Assembly: GCF_901827185.1 (NCBI RefSeq)
Contig: NZ_LR594671.1
Coordinates: forward strand, 3,410,001-3,474,000
Reading direction: 5' to 3'
DNA length: 64,000 nt
From: Variovorax sp. PBL-E5
GTDB taxonomy: Bacteria; Pseudomonadota; Gammaproteobacteria; Burkholderiales; Burkholderiaceae_C
Position numbers and translations under genes: made by a program. Each line of letters begins with the position of its first letter. Position 1 is the stretch's first letter. Positions 28,050 through 37,326 of the stretch are shown here, in pieces. The notes under the pieces were generated by a model. It saw only the letters and a list, made by a program, of their open reading frames with translations, did no database searches and was not told the DNA's origin.

Positions 28050-28943
28050 ATGAGCTATTCGTTCAACGACATCGCCTATTTCCTCGAGGTCGTGCGTCAG
28101 GGCCACCTGGGCCGGGCGGCCGAGTCCATCGGCGTGACGCAGCCGACGATCTCCAAGGCATTGCGGCGCCTCGAGGAAGCTGTGGGCATGCCGCTGCTCG
28201 AGCGCAGCAGCCACGGCACGCGGCTCACCGGCAACGGCGAACTCTTCGTCGAATCGGCGCGGCGCTTTCATGCCCAGCATGTCGAGATGGCGCGCGTCGC
28301 GACGGAGATACGGGCGCAGCACCAAGGACTGCTGCGCATCGGCCTGACCAATTCGGCGGGCGACACCGACGCCGTCCGTGCGCTCGCCGACATGGTCCGC
28401 AGCCGGCCGGGGCTGCGGATCCGCCTGACGATCGGCAAGTCGGACGCGCTCAACGACGAGGTGGAGCAAGGTGCGCTCGATCTCGCCGTGGTCCCGTCCT
28501 ACCCGGGCGCGAACTTCAGCTGCACCCATGCGCGCATCGGCGAGGACAAGGTCCAGGTCGCGGCGCGAACGCGGCATCCGCTCTTTCAGCGGGCCACGGT
28601 GACGCTGGCCGATCTGTCGGCCTACCCGTGGATCCTGGCCAGCCGCGCGAGCGCGGCGCGGCGCCTGGTCACCGAGATCTTCGAGCGCGAGGGCGTGCCG
28701 CCGCCGCAGGTCGCGCTCGAGGCCGACTACACCTCCGGCACCGCGATGGGCCTCTTGGCCAGCACCGACCTGCTCGCGCTCGTCCCCGGCTCCATGCTGC
28801 GGGGCTGGGCGGCGCAGGTGGCGCCGCTGCCCGTGCCCCAGTTCGCGTTCCAGCGCACGCTGGTGCTGCTGGCGCAGCCGCGCGCAAGCTGGTCGCCGCT
28901 GATGACGACGTTCCGGGATCTGCTGCTGGCCGGACGTTCCTAG
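28050..28943 (+). CDS. LysR-family regulator upstream of sulfatase/Bug genes
   Basis: This 297-residue LysR protein has the helix-turn-helix VVRQGHLGRAAESIGVTQPT (residues 14-33) followed by ISKALRRLE and an effector-binding domain. It is read in the same direction as the peroxiredoxin before it and the sulfatase after it. The 105-base gap to the sulfatase contains CATTCCGG-N23-CCGGAATG. Control of the sulfatase and Bug genes is the best guess from position. Confidence 0.86.
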   Translation: MSYSFNDIAYFLEVVRQGHLGRAAESIGVTQPTISKALRRLEEAVGMPLLERSSHGTRLTGNGELFVESARRFHAQHVEMARVATEIRAQHQGLLRIGLTNSAGDTDAVRALADMVRSRPGLRIRLTIGKSDALNDEVEQGALDLAVVPSYPGANFSCTHARIGEDKVQVAARTRHPLFQRATVTLADLSAYPWILASRASAARRLVTEIFEREGVPPPQVALEADYTSGTAMGLLASTDLLALVPGSMLRGWAAQVAPLPVPQFAFQRTLVLLAQPRASWSPLMTTFRDLLLAGRS

Positions 28944-28953
28944 CCCGCGAGGG

Positions 28954-28992
28954 CATTCCGGATCGTCATCCGAAAACGCGCTCACCGGAATG
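28954..28992. promoter_or_regulatory. CATTCCGG-N23-CCGGAATG dyad before the sulfatase gene
   Basis: Two perfectly inverted 8-base arms (28954-28961 and 28985-28992) lie in the LysR-sulfatase gap, 57-95 bases before the sulfatase start. This position suits an activator site for the adjacent LysR protein. No clear promoter hexamers were recognised. Confidence 0.35.
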
Positions 28993-29048
28993 GCCGGCGG
29001 TGCCGGACTGGCTAGATTGAAGGACTCGACTTCGACCGGGCCCGACAC

Positions 29049-30371
29049 GTGCACCAACCCAACATCGTCCTCATCGTTGCAGACAACCTCGGCTGGGGAG
29101 AACTCGGCTGCTACGGCGGTGGCGCGCTGCGCGGCGCGCCGACACCGCGCATCGACGCGCTGGCCCGGCAGGGCCTGCTCCTGCAGAACTTCAATGTCGA
29201 AAGCGATTGCGTGCCGACGCGCTCGGCGCTCATGACGGGCCGTCATCCGATCCGCACCGGCTGCCTGCAATCGGTGCCGGCGGGCCTGCCGCAGGGACTG
29301 ACGCGGTCGGAGGTCACGCTGGCTCAGGTCCTTTCCGACAGCGGCTACGCGACGGCGCACTATGGCAAATGGCACCTGGGCGACATCCCGGGCCGCTACC
29401 CTTCCGACCGCGGCTTCGACAGCTGGTACGGCATTCCGCGCACGACCGACGAAAGCCAGTTCACCTCGACCCCGGGCTTCGACCCGTCGGTGGCCGAGTT
29501 GCCGCACATCATGCAAGGCACGCGCGGATCGGCGTCCGAGAATGTCAAGGTCTACGACCTCGAGAGCCGGCGCCGCATCGACGAGGAACTGGTCGACCTG
29601 TCGCTGGCCTTCATCCAGCGCAACCACGCGACGCGCAAGCCCTTCTTCCTCTACCTGCCGATGGTGCACCTGCACTTTCCGACGCTGCCGCATCGCGACT
29701 TTGCGGGCCGCACCGGCGCGGGCGACTTCGCGGACTCGATGGTGGAGATGGACCATCGCGTGGGCCAGGTGGTCGACGAGATCGACCGCCTGGGACTGGC
29801 CGACGACACGCTCTTCATCTTCTGCAGCGACAACGGACCCGAGTTCCGCCCGCCCTACCGCGGCACCGCGGGGCCGTGGCGCGGGACGTACCACACGGCC
29901 ATGGAAGGCAGCCTGCGCGTGCCCTTCATCGCGCGCTGGCCGCAGAAGATCGCCGCCGGCCAGGTCAGCAACGAGATCGTGCACGTCACCGATCTGTTCA
30001 CCACGCTGGCCGCGCTGGGCGGCGCGCGCATTCCGGACGACCGGCCGATCGACGGCATCGACCAGCGCGACTTCCTCCTCGGGCGCACGGCGCGTTCGAC
30101 GCGCGAAGGCTTTCTCTTCTACATCAAGAACGACCTGCGCGCGGTGAAGTGGCGCGACTGGAAGCTGCACTTCTTCTGGGAGCCGGAAGTCAACGAGGGC
30201 AAGGGCAAGCTCGAATCGCCCTACCTCTTCAACCTGACGCGCGACCCCAAGGAAGAGAGCGACGTGCTGGCCTTCAACACCTGGGTGCTGCAGCCGGTGC
30301 TGCGCATGGTCCAGGCCTTCAACGACAGCTGCAAGACATTTCCCAACACGGTTCCGGGCGCGCGCGACTAG
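29049..30371 (+). CDS. Arylsulfatase-type sulfatase, apparently cytoplasmic
   Basis: This 440-residue type I sulfatase hydrolyses sulfate esters. The metal site starts at NIVLIVADNLGWGELG. The formylglycine motif is CVPTRSALMTGRH, with Cys54 converted to formylglycine in the active enzyme. HYGKWHLG and a SDNGPE-type stretch supply further ligands. The product begins at GTG 29049 directly on the first core strand, with no signal peptide, and no earlier in-frame start was seen. The C-terminal region is family-typical (LFNLTRDPKEESDV). The maturation enzyme is not in the window. The sulfate ester is unknown; the following Bug gene may import it. Confidence 0.88.
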   Translation: MHQPNIVLIVADNLGWGELGCYGGGALRGAPTPRIDALARQGLLLQNFNVESDCVPTRSALMTGRHPIRTGCLQSVPAGLPQGLTRSEVTLAQVLSDSGYATAHYGKWHLGDIPGRYPSDRGFDSWYGIPRTTDESQFTSTPGFDPSVAELPHIMQGTRGSASENVKVYDLESRRRIDEELVDLSLAFIQRNHATRKPFFLYLPMVHLHFPTLPHRDFAGRTGAGDFADSMVEMDHRVGQVVDEIDRLGLADDTLFIFCSDNGPEFRPPYRGTAGPWRGTYHTAMEGSLRVPFIARWPQKIAAGQVSNEIVHVTDLFTTLAALGGARIPDDRPIDGIDQRDFLLGRTARSTREGFLFYIKNDLRAVKWRDWKLHFFWEPEVNEGKGKLESPYLFNLTRDPKEESDVLAFNTWVLQPVLRMVQAFNDSCKTFPNTVPGARD

Positions 30372-30418
30372 CGTTGTGCGCGCCGCCCTGCCCACCCCTT
30401 CTTGACGGATTCGATATC

Positions 30419-31390
30419 GTGAAACCTTCTTCGCTTCCGCGCCGCGCCATCGCACTGGCGGCGCTCGCATGCATGCTCCCGCTGCACGGCCTCGCAGCGG
30501 CCGCCGACTGGCCGCACGAAAAGCCGATCACCTGGATCGTCGGCTTCGCGCCGGGCGGCAGCCTCGACGTTCTCACCCGGCTCGCGGCGCGGCGGCTGAG
30601 CGAGAAGACCGGCCAGCCGGTGGTGGTCGACAACCGTCCGGGCGCATCGGGCGTCATCGCGCTGCAGGCAGCGGCCAAGGCGGCGCCGGACGGCTACACG
30701 CTGATCTCGATCCCCGGCCCCATCCTGTTCAACCAGCGGCCGCCGGAACTGGGCAAGGAGCTGGTCGCGGTGGCCAGGATCGCCGAGGGACCGATGGTTC
30801 TGGTCGGTCCTGCGGCGGCACCGACATCGACCGTCGCGGAGTTGCTCGCGGCAATGCGCGCCACGCCGAAGGCCTGGAGCTACGCGAGTTCCGGCAACGG
30901 CACCTCGCAGCATCTGGCGGGCGAACTGTTCAACATCACGGCCGGCACGGCGATGACGCACATCCCGTACAAGGGCGGCGGCCAGGCGGTGACGGACGTG
31001 GTCGGCGGCCAGGTGCCGCTGGCGATCCTGGGTGTCACGCCGGTGCTGCCGCAGATCAAGGCCGGCAAGCTCAAGGCCTATGCCGTGACTTCCTCCTACC
31101 GCATCGAGAGCCTGCCCGAGGTGCCGACGATGCAGGAGGCCGGCCTCAAGGGCTACGAGGCCACGCAGTGGTACGTGGTCGGTGCGCCGGCCCGCACGCC
31201 CGCCGCCCGGGTGACGCAATTGAACGCCTGGATCAACGAGATCATGGCTTCCAGCGAGCTCAGGCCGGCGCTGGTTTCCAGCGGATCGATCGCGGGCAAG
31301 GGCAGCGCGCGGGACACGCAGGCCTTCGTCGCCACCGAGACGAACAAGTGGAAGGACATCGCGCACAAGTCCGGGCTCACCCTGGACTGA
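30419..31390 (+). CDS. Bug-type substrate-binding protein linked to a sulfatase
   Basis: This 323-residue periplasmic binding protein starts at GTG 30419, with an export signal through about residue 28 (hydrophobic core then GLAAAADWP). Bug signatures are ITWIVGFAPGGSLDVLTR, DNRPGASGVIALQAAAK and APDGYTLISIPG, then IPYKGGGQAVTDVVGGQV and LPEVPTMQEAG. It follows the sulfatase by 47 bases. There are no TctA/TctB membrane partners. It probably binds a sulfate ester or its desulfated acid product (inferred). Confidence 0.87.
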   Translation: MKPSSLPRRAIALAALACMLPLHGLAAAADWPHEKPITWIVGFAPGGSLDVLTRLAARRLSEKTGQPVVVDNRPGASGVIALQAAAKAAPDGYTLISIPGPILFNQRPPELGKELVAVARIAEGPMVLVGPAAAPTSTVAELLAAMRATPKAWSYASSGNGTSQHLAGELFNITAGTAMTHIPYKGGGQAVTDVVGGQVPLAILGVTPVLPQIKAGKLKAYAVTSSYRIESLPEVPTMQEAGLKGYEATQWYVVGAPARTPAARVTQLNAWINEIMASSELRPALVSSGSIAGKGSARDTQAFVATETNKWKDIAHKSGLTLD

Positions 31391-31411
31391 GCGGCTGCCA
31401 CGCAGCGCGCG

Positions 31412-32236
31412 CTACTCCGCCCAGACCACCGCGCCGCTCCATGCGGTGGCGAGCACCACGATCCCGAACGCGATCCGGTACCACGCGAAGGGCACGAAGC
31501 TGTGGCTCGCGATGTAGCGCAGCAGCCAGCGCACGCACAACCAGGCGCTGACGAACGAGAACACCAGGCCGACGAGGAACAGCGGGATGTCGGCCAGCGA
31601 CAGCAGCGCGCGCTCCTTGTAGAGGCTGTAGACGCCGGCGCCGATCAGCGTCGGGATCGCGAGGAAGAAGGAGAACTCGGTCGCCGCCTGGCGCGACAGG
31701 CCCAGCAGCATGCCGCCGATGATGGTCGAGCCGCTGCGGCTGGTGCCCGGGATCATCGCGAAGCACTGGACCACACCGACCTTCAGCGCGTCCCACGGCG
31801 TCATGTCGTCGACATGCTCGACGCGCACTGCGCCGGGCGGGCGCTTCTCGGCCCACAGGATGATGAAGCCGCCGATGATGAAGGTGCTGGCCACCACGAC
31901 CGCGGTGAACAGGTGCGCCTTGATCGCCTTGCCGAACAGCAGGCCCAGCACCACCGCGGGCAGGAAGCCGACCAGCACGTTGAGCGCCAGGCGCCGCGCC
32001 TTGGGCTGGCGCGGCAGCGCGACGACGGTCGAGCGGATCTTCTCCCAGTAGACCCCGATCACCGCGAAGATCGCGCCGGTCTGGATCGCGATGTCGAACA
32101 CCTTGGCCTTGTCGTCGTCGAAGCCGAGCAGCGAACCCGCGAGGATCAGGTGCCCGGTCGACGAAATGGGGAGAAACTCGGTCAGGCCCTCGACGATGCC
32201 CATGACGGCGGCCTTCACCAGCAAAACGATATCCAC
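31412..32236 (-). CDS. uppP: Undecaprenyl-diphosphatase
   Basis: UppP (BacA) dephosphorylates undecaprenyl diphosphate at the membrane to recycle the lipid carrier for peptidoglycan and other envelope polymers; overexpression gives bacitracin resistance. The 274-residue polytopic protein has the two catalytic signatures, [18 protein letters not shown] (residues 13-30) and [10 protein letters not shown] (about 163-172). The start codon is followed at once by the first family helix. It converges on the Bug gene with 21 bases between. Confidence 0.95.
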   Translation of the reverse strand: MDIVLLVKAAVMGIVEGLTEFLPISSTGHLILAGSLLGFDDDKAKVFDIAIQTGAIFAVIGVYWEKIRSTVVALPRQPKARRLALNVLVGFLPAVVLGLLFGKAIKAHLFTAVVVASTFIIGGFIILWAEKRPPGAVRVEHVDDMTPWDALKVGVVQCFAMIPGTSRSGSTIIGGMLLGLSRQAATEFSFFLAIPTLIGAGVYSLYKERALLSLADIPLFLVGLVFSFVSAWLCVRWLLRYIASHSFVPFAWYRIAFGIVVLATAWSGAVVWAE

Positions 32237-32457
32237 GCGCGCTCCTTGTAAGAGTGCCGATTATCGCGAGGACATCGCTCAGCTTCCGTTCATTGCGCTC
32301 GAGCGCCCGGGAAGACCGAGGTGCAGGCGATGCGTTGAATGATGTTAAAAATCGACGTCAGCTCGCCAACAGGCTCGCGACGTCAAGCGAGATCCGAGCG
32401 GGACCTCGTTGCTGCGCGCCGAGTCGCGCGGCGCTATCCAGGAATGAAAGAAAAAGC
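32237..32457. other. Divergent intergenic region uppP / DUF2889 gene
   Basis: This 221-base gap contains a 12-base palindrome GCGCTCGAGCGC at 32295-32306 and two GACGTC palindromes at 32354-32359 and 32379-32384, 25 bases apart. The second half is richer in A/T around GTTAAAAATC. I see no RNA gene or convincing small coding frame. Confidence 0.4.
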
Positions 32458-33054
32458 ATGGACGCCCTCCCCGACCCCGTTTCTCGCGAGCCCGCGCACA
32501 TCCGTGCCATCACGACCCGGAGCTTTCTGCGCGCCGACGGGCTCTGGGACCTCGAGGCCGAACTGGTCGACACCAAGGCCTATGCGACAACGACCAACGG
32601 CGACCGCTCGCGTGCCGCGGGCGAGCCCGTCCACCACATGCACATCCGTCTGACGATCGACGACGCACTGATCGTGCACGCCGCAGTGGCGGCCATGCCC
32701 AGCACGCCCTTCGATGAATGCGCGCCCGCAGCCGACCCCTTCGGCGGCCTGGTCGGCGCAAGGATCGGTCCGGGTTGGCGCAAGCAGGTCGACGCGGCCA
32801 TGGGCGGCGTGCGCGGCTGCACCCACCTGCGCGAGTTGCTGGGCGTGATGGCGACCGTCGCCTTTCAAACCGTTCCGGGCTACCGGCGCCACCAGCGGCT
32901 ACAGCGCGGAGAGGCACCCCTCGTCGCCACCGAGCCCGACCATCAGATGGGCAAATGCCTGAGCTGGGATTTCGACGGCCCTGTCATCGCGCGCATCGCG
33001 CCGCAATTCATCGGCTACCGCCCGAAGGCACCGTCGCGCCGAGACGCCGCGTGA
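32458..33054 (+). CDS. DUF2889 domain protein
   Basis: This 198-residue protein matches the DUF2889 pattern by eye: an N-terminal ITTRSFLRADGLWDLEAELVD, then MHIRLTIDDALIVHAAVA and a central GCTHLRELL near residue 120. Its function is unknown. It has no signal or membrane segment. It lies between uppP and the CoA-catabolic island, and such genes often neighbour aromatic or CoA catabolic clusters. The sequence alone does not allow a reaction to be proposed. Confidence 0.8.
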   Translation: MDALPDPVSREPAHIRAITTRSFLRADGLWDLEAELVDTKAYATTTNGDRSRAAGEPVHHMHIRLTIDDALIVHAAVAAMPSTPFDECAPAADPFGGLVGARIGPGWRKQVDAAMGGVRGCTHLRELLGVMATVAFQTVPGYRRHQRLQRGEAPLVATEPDHQMGKCLSWDFDGPVIARIAPQFIGYRPKAPSRRDAA

Positions 33055-33069
33055 TGCGGCAAGGTCCTC

Positions 33070-34002
33070 TCAAAAGCCGACAGCAGAGGCACCTTTCAGC
33101 TGGAGAATCTCCCGCGCCTCATCCGCCGTGGCGATCTCCAGCCCCAAGCCTTCGAGGATGGCGCGCACCTGGTGCACCTGCTCGGCATTCGATTTCGCCA
33201 GACGGCCCTTGCCGATCCACAGACTGTCTTCCAGGCCCACCCGCACGTTCCCGCCCATGGACGCCGCCATCGCTGCGACTTTCATCTGACTGGCGCCGGC
33301 GCCCAGCACCGACCAGCGGTAGTTGTCGCCGAACAGCCGGTCGGCCGTGCGTTTCATGTGCATCACATCGTCGGGATGCGTGCCGATGCCGCCGAGGATG
33401 CCGAACACGGTCTGGATGAAAAACGGCGCCTTCACCAGGCCACGCTCGACGAAGTGCGCCAGGTTGTACAGGTGCGAGGTGTCGTAGCACTCGAATTCGT
33501 AGCGGGTGTCGTTCGCCGAGAGCTCGGTCAGCACGGTTTCCAAATCGCCGTAGGTGTTGCGAAAGATCAGGTCCTTGCTTCCTTCGAGGTAAGGGCGTTC
33601 CCAATCATGCTTGAACGCCTTGAAGCGCTTGAGCATGGGGAACAGGCCGAAGTTCATGGTGCCCATGTTCATCGATGCGACCTCGGGTCGAAGCACCTTC
33701 GCCGGCAGCATGCGCTCCTGCACGGTCATGTAGGGCGAGCCGCCGGTCGTCAGATTGACGACCGCCTTGCTCCGGGCCTTGATCTGCTCGAGGAATGGCT
33801 TGAACGCCTCCGGGCGCTGATCCGGCTTGCCGGTGACGGGATCGCGGGCATGCAGGTGAATGATTGCCGCGCCCGCTTCGCAAGCCGCGATGGACGCCTC
33901 TGCGATCTCGTCGGCCGTGACCGGCAGGTGCGGAGACATCGACGGCGTGTGGATCGCGCCGGTCACTGCGCAGCTGATGATGACCTTCTTTTGCTGGAAC
34001 AT
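33070..34002 (-). CDS. BKACE family beta-keto acid cleavage enzyme (DUF849)
   Basis: BKACE enzymes are zinc-dependent and condense a beta-keto acid with acetyl-CoA, giving acetoacetate and a new acyl-CoA. The 310-residue product begins with KVIISCAVTGAIHTPSMSP and has GAAIIHLHARDP, whose two His are probable zinc ligands. NLTTGG, FGILGGIGTHPDD and VRVGLEDSLWIGKGRLA follow, all family-typical. It is the last gene of a minus-strand CoA-catabolic operon, 17 bases after the acyl-CoA dehydrogenase. The exact beta-keto acid is unknown. Confidence 0.9.
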   Translation of the reverse strand: MFQQKKVIISCAVTGAIHTPSMSPHLPVTADEIAEASIAACEAGAAIIHLHARDPVTGKPDQRPEAFKPFLEQIKARSKAVVNLTTGGSPYMTVQERMLPAKVLRPEVASMNMGTMNFGLFPMLKRFKAFKHDWERPYLEGSKDLIFRNTYGDLETVLTELSANDTRYEFECYDTSHLYNLAHFVERGLVKAPFFIQTVFGILGGIGTHPDDVMHMKRTADRLFGDNYRWSVLGAGASQMKVAAMAASMGGNVRVGLEDSLWIGKGRLAKSNAEQVHQVRAILEGLGLEIATADEAREILQLKGASAVGF

Positions 34003-34019
34003 GGAAACTCCGGAGGCTC

Positions 34020-35186
34020 TCAGTAAGACTTGGGAAGGTTCAGCACCTTCTCCGCAATGAAAGACAGGATCAGTTGGATGGACACGGGTGCCAGCCTGGG
34101 AAGCATCGCCTCTCTCAGGTAGCGCTCGACGTGGTACTCCTTCGCGTAGCCCATGCCGCCATGCGTCAGCACGGCCGTCTCGCAGGAACGGAAGCCCGCC
34201 TCGGCGCAGAAGAACTTGGCGGCGTTGGCCTCCGCGCCGCAGGGCCGGCCCTGGTCGTAGAGCCATGCGCCGCGCCGGTACAGCAGTTCCGCCGCTTCCA
34301 GTTCCACCCAACGCTCCGCCAGCGGATGCTGAACACCCTGGTTCTTGCCGATCGGGCGGTCGAAGACCACCCTTTCGTTGGCATAACTCGCCGCCCGGCG
34401 CAGCGCCGCGCGGCCGAGACCGGTGGCTTCGGCCGCGAGCAGCAGGCGCTCGGGATTCATTCCATCGAGGATGTACGAGAACCCCTTGCCTTCTTCTCCG
34501 ATCCGGTCTTCCACCGGAATCTCGAGCCCGTCGATGAACAGTTGATTGGAATCGACGCACTTGCGGCCGAGCTTCTCGATCTCGCGAACCTCGATGTGGC
34601 TGCGGTCCAGGTCGGTGTAGAAGAGACTGAGCCCTTGCGAGGGCGACTTGACCTGTTCGATCGGCGTGGTCCGCGCCAGCAGGAGGATCTTGTGAGCGAC
34701 CTGGGCGGTGGAGATCCAGATCTTCTGCCCGTTCACGATGTACCGGTCGCCCTTGCGCACCGCCATCGTCTTGAGCTTGAGCGTGTTGAGCCCGGTGTTC
34801 GGCTCGGTGACGCCGAAGCAGGCTTTCGCCTCGCCCCGGATGATCGACGGAAGCCAGCGGCGCTTCTGTTGTTCCGTGCCGTGCACGGCGACAGGATGCA
34901 ATCCGAACACGTTCATGTGAATGGCGGAAGCGCCGGACAGGCCTGCGCCGGAGCCCGCGACGGCTTCCATCATGAGGGTGGCTTCGAGGATGCCCAGGCC
35001 CGCGCCGCCGTGCTCCTGCGGCATGGCGATGCCGAGCCAGCCGGCGTTGGCCATGGCGCGGTAGAAGTCCTCGGGAAAGCCGCCTTCGCGATCCCTGAGC
35101 AGCCAATAGTCGTCGCCGAAATCGCGGCAGATGCCGGCCACGGCTTCCTGGATCGCACGTTGTTCATCACTCAGATCGAAGTTCAT
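34020..35186 (-). CDS. Acyl-CoA dehydrogenase with an IVD/LCAD-like catalytic glutamate
   Basis: This FAD enzyme of 388 residues oxidises an acyl-CoA to its enoyl-CoA. Signatures are FGVTEPNTG (about 124-132), WISTAQVAHKILLLART, and the C-terminal helix GGMGYAKEYHVERYLREA. The usual C-terminal catalytic EGT segment is replaced by RLAPVSIQLI. Glu246, in MNPERLLLAAE, aligns with the alternative catalytic Glu of isovaleryl-CoA and long-chain dehydrogenases. That suggests a branched or otherwise unusual substrate. The start overlaps the CoA-transferase stop by four bases. Confidence 0.88.
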   Translation of the reverse strand: MNFDLSDEQRAIQEAVAGICRDFGDDYWLLRDREGGFPEDFYRAMANAGWLGIAMPQEHGGAGLGILEATLMMEAVAGSGAGLSGASAIHMNVFGLHPVAVHGTEQQKRRWLPSIIRGEAKACFGVTEPNTGLNTLKLKTMAVRKGDRYIVNGQKIWISTAQVAHKILLLARTTPIEQVKSPSQGLSLFYTDLDRSHIEVREIEKLGRKCVDSNQLFIDGLEIPVEDRIGEEGKGFSYILDGMNPERLLLAAEATGLGRAALRRAASYANERVVFDRPIGKNQGVQHPLAERWVELEAAELLYRRGAWLYDQGRPCGAEANAAKFFCAEAGFRSCETAVLTHGGMGYAKEYHVERYLREAMLPRLAPVSIQLILSFIAEKVLNLPKSY

Positions 35187-36388
35187 CGCGCTTCCCCTTT
35201 CGACGCGAGGCGGACGATCTCCGCCTCGCTGTAGCCGAGCTCGGCCAGCACTTCACGCGTGTGCTCGCCGTGCATCGGCGCGGCCCGGCGGACCTCGGTG
35301 CGTTCGCCATCGAATCGCAGCGGCTGCGCCACGGTGGCGAGCGTGCCGAGCGCGGGATGCTCGTACTCGAACACCATGCCGCTGGCGCGCGTGTGCGGAT
35401 GCGCCGAGAGTTCGCCGAGGGTATGCAGCGGCGAGCAGGGGATGCCGGCTGCGTCCAGCGTCTGCAACCAGTCGGCCCGCCCGCGCGTCCGCATGGCGGC
35501 GCTGACCAGTGACAGCGTCTGGGCTCGATGCTCGACGCGCGTCGCGTTGGTGGCGAAGCGCGGGTCGTCGCGCACGGACTCCAGCCCGGCCAGGGCGCAG
35601 AAGCGCTGCCAAAGCGCGTCGTTGGCGACGCCGAGGATGAGCGGCTTGTCGGCGGTCTCGAACACCTGATAGGGGCACAGCGACTCGTGGCCGCTGCCCG
35701 GCCGAACGGGTTCGGTGCCGCGTTCCCAGAAGTTCTGCAGGAAGTAGGCGAGGAAGCCGGTCGCGGTGTCGAAGAGCGAGGCCTCCACCGTGCCGCCGAC
35801 CCCGCTTCGTTCCCGCTCGTACAGCGCCGCCAGGATGCCGGCGAGCGCATGCAGGCCCGTGCCCTGGTCCACGGGGGAGAAGGGACTGCGCACCGGCGGG
35901 CCATCCGCTTCGCCGGTGATGGAGAGCATGCCGCAGAACGCCTGCAGGATCACGTCGTAGCCCTTGCCCTGGGACATCGGCCCAACGCTGCCGAAACCCG
36001 AGATGTCGCAGAACACCAGCCGGGGGTTCAACGCGCGAAGCGATGCGCTGTCGACGCCGAGCTTCGTGGCCACGCCCGGTCCGAAGCTCGTGATCGCGAC
36101 GTCCGCTCGCCGCGCGAGCCGATGCACGATCTCGCGGCCGTCGTCGGTGGCGAGGTCGACCGCGATCGAGCGCTTGTTGCGATTGGTGCTGATGAAGATC
36201 GCGCCGGTTCGCGCTCCCCCGCCCTCGCGCAGCGGAGGCCATCCACGGGTTTCGTCACCGCCGCCCCGCGGCGACTCGATCTTGATCACGTCGGCCCCCA
36301 TGTCGCCCAGGTACTGGGCGCACAGGGGGCCGGCAAGAACCTTGGACAGGTCCAGCACGCGCAGGCCGCGCAGAGGCTGTTTGCTCAT
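35183..36388 (-). CDS. Class III (CaiB/BaiF) CoA-transferase
   Basis: This 401-residue enzyme moves CoA between acids, probably activating a dicarboxylic acid using succinyl-CoA or a similar donor. The N-terminus LRGLRVLDLSKVLAGPLCAQ is diagnostic. GADVIKIESPRGGGDETRGW follows, and the catalytic aspartate is Asp174 in FSPVDQGTGLHALAG. It overlaps the CitE gene upstream by four bases and the acyl-CoA dehydrogenase gene downstream by four. Transferase next to dehydrogenase, hydratase and CitE lyase is the set used for itaconate, mesaconate or methylsuccinate. Confidence 0.9.
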   Translation of the reverse strand: MSKQPLRGLRVLDLSKVLAGPLCAQYLGDMGADVIKIESPRGGGDETRGWPPLREGGGARTGAIFISTNRNKRSIAVDLATDDGREIVHRLARRADVAITSFGPGVATKLGVDSASLRALNPRLVFCDISGFGSVGPMSQGKGYDVILQAFCGMLSITGEADGPPVRSPFSPVDQGTGLHALAGILAALYERERSGVGGTVEASLFDTATGFLAYFLQNFWERGTEPVRPGSGHESLCPYQVFETADKPLILGVANDALWQRFCALAGLESVRDDPRFATNATRVEHRAQTLSLVSAAMRTRGRADWLQTLDAAGIPCSPLHTLGELSAHPHTRASGMVFEYEHPALGTLATVAQPLRFDGERTEVRRAAPMHGEHTREVLAELGYSEAEIVRLASKGEAR

Positions 36389-37317
36389 GAACGATCCGAT
36401 CCGCCTTCCGCCGTGCTTCCGGCGAAGCGCTGCGCGAGCGCGAGCAGGCGCTGCGCCTGCTTCAGGTGCGGCATGTCCAGCATCTTGCCGTCGAGGCCGA
36501 CCGTGCCCAGCCCCGGGTTGCTCTCGAAGATCTCGACCACGCGTCTGGCGTGTGCAAGCTCCTCGTCGCTCGGCGTGAAGGCCGCGTTGATCGTGTCCAC
36601 CTGGCCGGGGTGGATCGCGATCTTTCCGGTGAAGCCGCGCCGGCGCGCACGCTGTGCATCGCGCCGCAGGCCTGGATCGTCCTTGAAGTCGGCCCAGATC
36701 GTGTCGATGGGCTGCACGCCCGCGGCATGCGCACCCGCGAGGCAGAGGGAGCACGCGAGTTGATAGATGGTGTCGTACTCGCCGTCCTGTGCGCGGTTCG
36801 TGCTGGCGCCCAGTGCGGCCGCGATGTCCTCGGCGCCCCAGGTGAGAGCGGCCAGCCGGGAAGAGCAACCCTCGTAGCTGCCCAGGGTGAACAGCGCCTG
36901 GGGCGTCTCGGTGGCAACCGGCATGATCCGGATGCTCCCCTTGGCAATGCCGTCGCGGACTTCGATCGCTTCCAGGTAGTGAGAGAGCCTGACCACGTCG
37001 GCGGCCCCGCGCACCTTCGGCAAGACGATGCCATCGGGCGCGCCCTGCGCCGTCACGAGGTCCTGCAAGGCCGATTCCGTCTCCAGCGGGTTGATGCGAA
37101 CCCAGAGTTGCTGGCGGCTGCGATCCGGCCGGCTGCGCAGATAGTCGAGCGCCATGCCGCGAGCGATCTGCGTGCGACTCGCGGCGACTGAATCCTCCAG
37201 GTCGAGGATCAGGGCATCGGCCGCGCTGTCGGCGCCCTTGGCCATCTTGCGCTCGCTGTCGGCGGGCACGAACAGAAAGGACCGGACGGGTCGGATGGGG
37301 TCGGGTAGTTGGTTCAT
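36385..37317 (-). CDS. CitE-like beta-hydroxyacyl-CoA lyase (HpcH/HpaI superfamily)
   Basis: CitE-like lyases split beta-hydroxyacyl-CoAs such as citramalyl-CoA or malyl-CoA by a retro-aldol step needing Mg2+. The 310-residue protein has RSFLFVPADSERKMAKG, ALILDLEDSV with the metal acids, VRINPL, VLPKV, ATETPQALF and WGAEDIAAALGAS, in the expected order. Stand-alone CitE proteins act on CoA thioesters directly, unlike citrate lyase subunits. With the MaoC hydratase and CoA-transferase in the operon, citramalyl-CoA cleavage to acetyl-CoA and pyruvate is a reasonable guess. Confidence 0.88.
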   Translation of the reverse strand: MNQLPDPIRPVRSFLFVPADSERKMAKGADSAADALILDLEDSVAASRTQIARGMALDYLRSRPDRSRQQLWVRINPLETESALQDLVTAQGAPDGIVLPKVRGAADVVRLSHYLEAIEVRDGIAKGSIRIMPVATETPQALFTLGSYEGCSSRLAALTWGAEDIAAALGASTNRAQDGEYDTIYQLACSLCLAGAHAAGVQPIDTIWADFKDDPGLRRDAQRARRRGFTGKIAIHPGQVDTINAAFTPSDEELAHARRVVEIFESNPGLGTVGLDGKMLDMPHLKQAQRLLALAQRFAGSTAEGGSDRS

Positions 37318-37326
37318 GGTGTCGAA

